Shown here: piece by piece, positions 62,857 to 64,000 of the stretch | How the letters are laid out: the number at the start of each line of letters is the position of its first letter | Numbering within the stretch: position 1 is the stretch's first letter | Assembly: GCF_026625605.1 (NCBI RefSeq) | Contig: NZ_CP113054.1 | Location: 1,798,001 to 1,862,000 of the forward strand | Direction: 5' to 3' | DNA: 64,000 bases | Source of the DNA: Luteolibacter sp. SL250 | Lineage (GTDB): Bacteria > Verrucomicrobiota > Verrucomicrobiia > Verrucomicrobiales > Akkermansiaceae | The notes under the pieces: model-generated | Seen by the model: the letters and a program-made list of their open reading frames with translations, nothing else | Databases searched by the model: none | What the model was told of the DNA's origin: nothing | Translations under genes and position numbers: made by a program

Positions 62857-64000
62857 ATGTACCTCGGAAAGTTTCTGCCTCCACTGCTTTCCTGCGCTCT
62901 TGTGGTATTGCCTGCCCATGCCAGCGAATTCGTGGAGAAGCTGAAGGAATCCGCCTCCACGGAGATCGAGAAATCCGAGACCGACGCGCTGTTCAAGCAG
63001 GCGGAGCTTTCCCAGAGATATGTCGCCGCGCTGAAGGCGCTGGAGGAAAAGGTGAGGGCGACGGGTGACCTGGAGGCGCTCATCCGTGTCCGTGAGGAGG
63101 CGGAATCCATCACAAAGTCCGGCCAGACCACTACCCACGCGGACCCGGGCATCGTGGATCTGCGGGGAAAATATATCGCGGCCCGCGACGTCATCATGAA
63201 GGATGCGAACGCCGCGCGGGCGAGGGTCGTGGAAGCGCTGATGAAGACCATGCGCGAGCAGCAGGCGACGCTGACGAAGGCGGGCCAGGTGGACGAGGCG
63301 CTGGCGATCCGGAAGGAAGGGGAACAACTGCTGCTGGAGCTTTCCGCGGGGATGCAGAACGAGGGGGTGGAGTTCGAGGAAGACTCCCGCGGCACGGATC
63401 CGGTGGAGCTGAAGGATATTCCGAAGATCGACATCCCGGTGGTCAACCCGCCGGTGGTGGAGAAGCCGTTCGCCCTGAAGGGAAGGTGGCTGGAGTCGAT
63501 GACCGTGCCTCCGCTGAAGCAGCGGATCAGCGACGGCATCATGATCGGGGAGCGCAACAAACAGCAGCGGGCGAACATCGTTGTGCCAAAGGGAACGGTG
63601 TGGTCCGGCAAGACCAACATCCTCACCAACTGGGGAACCATTGTGGCTACGAAAGCCAGCTTCGACGGGCTGAGCTTCCTGGCGGACCATGCCTGCAAAA
63701 ACTTTTTCCTGAACTGCTGGATCAACGACTGCGGCTTCAACAAGGGCGGCTGGTGGTATGGCGAGGACCAGGCGACGAAGTTCTATTTCGAGAACTGCCT
63801 CGTCACGAACCGCCTCGCCCTGGAGTGGAACGTCGTGGATGTCGGATTCCGTGCGCGGACCTGCGTGTTCGAGAAGGTCGATCTGCCACCGATCTCATTC
63901 CGCGACCGGGAGCCTGCCAACTACCTGAACCATCCGTGGTTCAGGTTTGAGAACTGCCGCTTCGTGGACTGCAAGGTTCCGTCCAGCTTCGTCCTGGTGA
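62857..64000 (+). CDS. Secreted coiled-coil and beta-repeat protein, paralog 2 of 2 (partial)
   Basis: The reading frame starts MYLGKFLPPLLSCALVVLPAHA and runs uninterrupted to the end of the window (about 381 codons), so the C-terminus is missing. It matches paralog 1 along its length: SEFVEKLKESASTEIEKSET, LTKAGQVDEALAIRKEGEQ, FFLNCWINDCGFNKGGWWYG, FYFENCLVTNRLALEWNVVD and NYLNHPWFRFENCRFVDCK. The signal peptide is nearly identical to that of paralog 1. Function unknown; the pair looks like a recent tandem duplication that also copied the promoter block. Confidence 0.85.
   Translation, partial: MYLGKFLPPLLSCALVVLPAHASEFVEKLKESASTEIEKSETDALFKQAELSQRYVAALKALEEKVRATGDLEALIRVREEAESITKSGQTTTHADPGIVDLRGKYIAARDVIMKDANAARARVVEALMKTMREQQATLTKAGQVDEALAIRKEGEQLLLELSAGMQNEGVEFEEDSRGTDPVELKDIPKIDIPVVNPPVVEKPFALKGRWLESMTVPPLKQRISDGIMIGERNKQQRANIVVPKGTVWSGKTNILTNWGTIVATKASFDGLSFLADHACKNFFLNCWINDCGFNKGGWWYGEDQATKFYFENCLVTNRLALEWNVVDVGFRARTCVFEKVDLPPISFRDREPANYLNHPWFRFENCRFVDCKVPSSFVLV

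Overview
The window is high-GC, gene-dense DNA from a verrucomicrobium, most likely Verrucomicrobiales close to Luteolibacter. The evidence is a secreted cytochrome/DUF1549/DUF1553 lipoprotein, PEP-CTERM surface proteins including an autotransporter-type beta-strand repeat protein, several lineage-restricted secreted proteins of unknown function, a bactofilin, and starts that mostly lack a Shine-Dalgarno sequence. I saw no rRNA, tRNA, CRISPR array, prophage or intact insertion sequence. The phylum call is inference from gene content.

Layout. 0-5.7 kb: the end of a VC0807-type membrane protein gene, class II aldolase (fba), acyl carrier protein, a LysM protein with a decayed L,D-transpeptidase-like domain, and accA. 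5.9-12.9 kb: three tandem secreted paralogs of 687-700 aa, each built from two copies of one unit. 13-17.7 kb: a polyphosphate island with ppk1, a divergent Ppx/HD protein and ppk2. 17.7-19.5 kb: repeat-rich DNA around aqpZ with three inverted repeat pairs and a truncated REP-associated transposase (RAYT). 19.5-24.6 kb: three RNA methyltransferase genes, dps and small genes. 24.8-28 kb: the DUF1553 lipoprotein. 28-31 kb: small orphan and secreted proteins. 31-35.2 kb: rsmB, a DUF7336-like protein, bioD, nadB. 35.4-38.1 kb: two PEP-CTERM proteins. 38.7-42.9 kb: a minus-strand operon with an FHA protein, a small membrane protein and two helical-repeat proteins. 43-49.6 kb: bactofilin, nitronate monooxygenase-like protein, sugar isomerase-like protein, radical SAM protein, PAS-PAS-SpoIIE phosphatase and a SHOCT protein. 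49.7-56.9 kb: a glycoamylase-like protein and a phosphorus-scavenging group (phoD, a double-domain glycerophosphodiesterase and an alkaline phosphatase). 57.3-61.3 kb: parC, oxyR with a likely operator, and a PfkB sugar kinase. 61.4-64 kb: two tandem secreted paralogs that share their upstream regions; the second runs off the window.

Two themes stand out. The first is phosphorus handling: polyphosphate synthesis and turnover at 13-17.7 kb, and organic phosphate release at 51.8-56.9 kb. The second is a dense set of intergenic twin-hairpin repeats (REPIN-like), at least four sequence families, some with compensating base changes in their palindromic heads. One family surrounds the RAYT remnant. 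The triplicated, internally duplicated secreted family at 5.9-12.9 kb and the REPIN/RAYT landscape are the least described material here.
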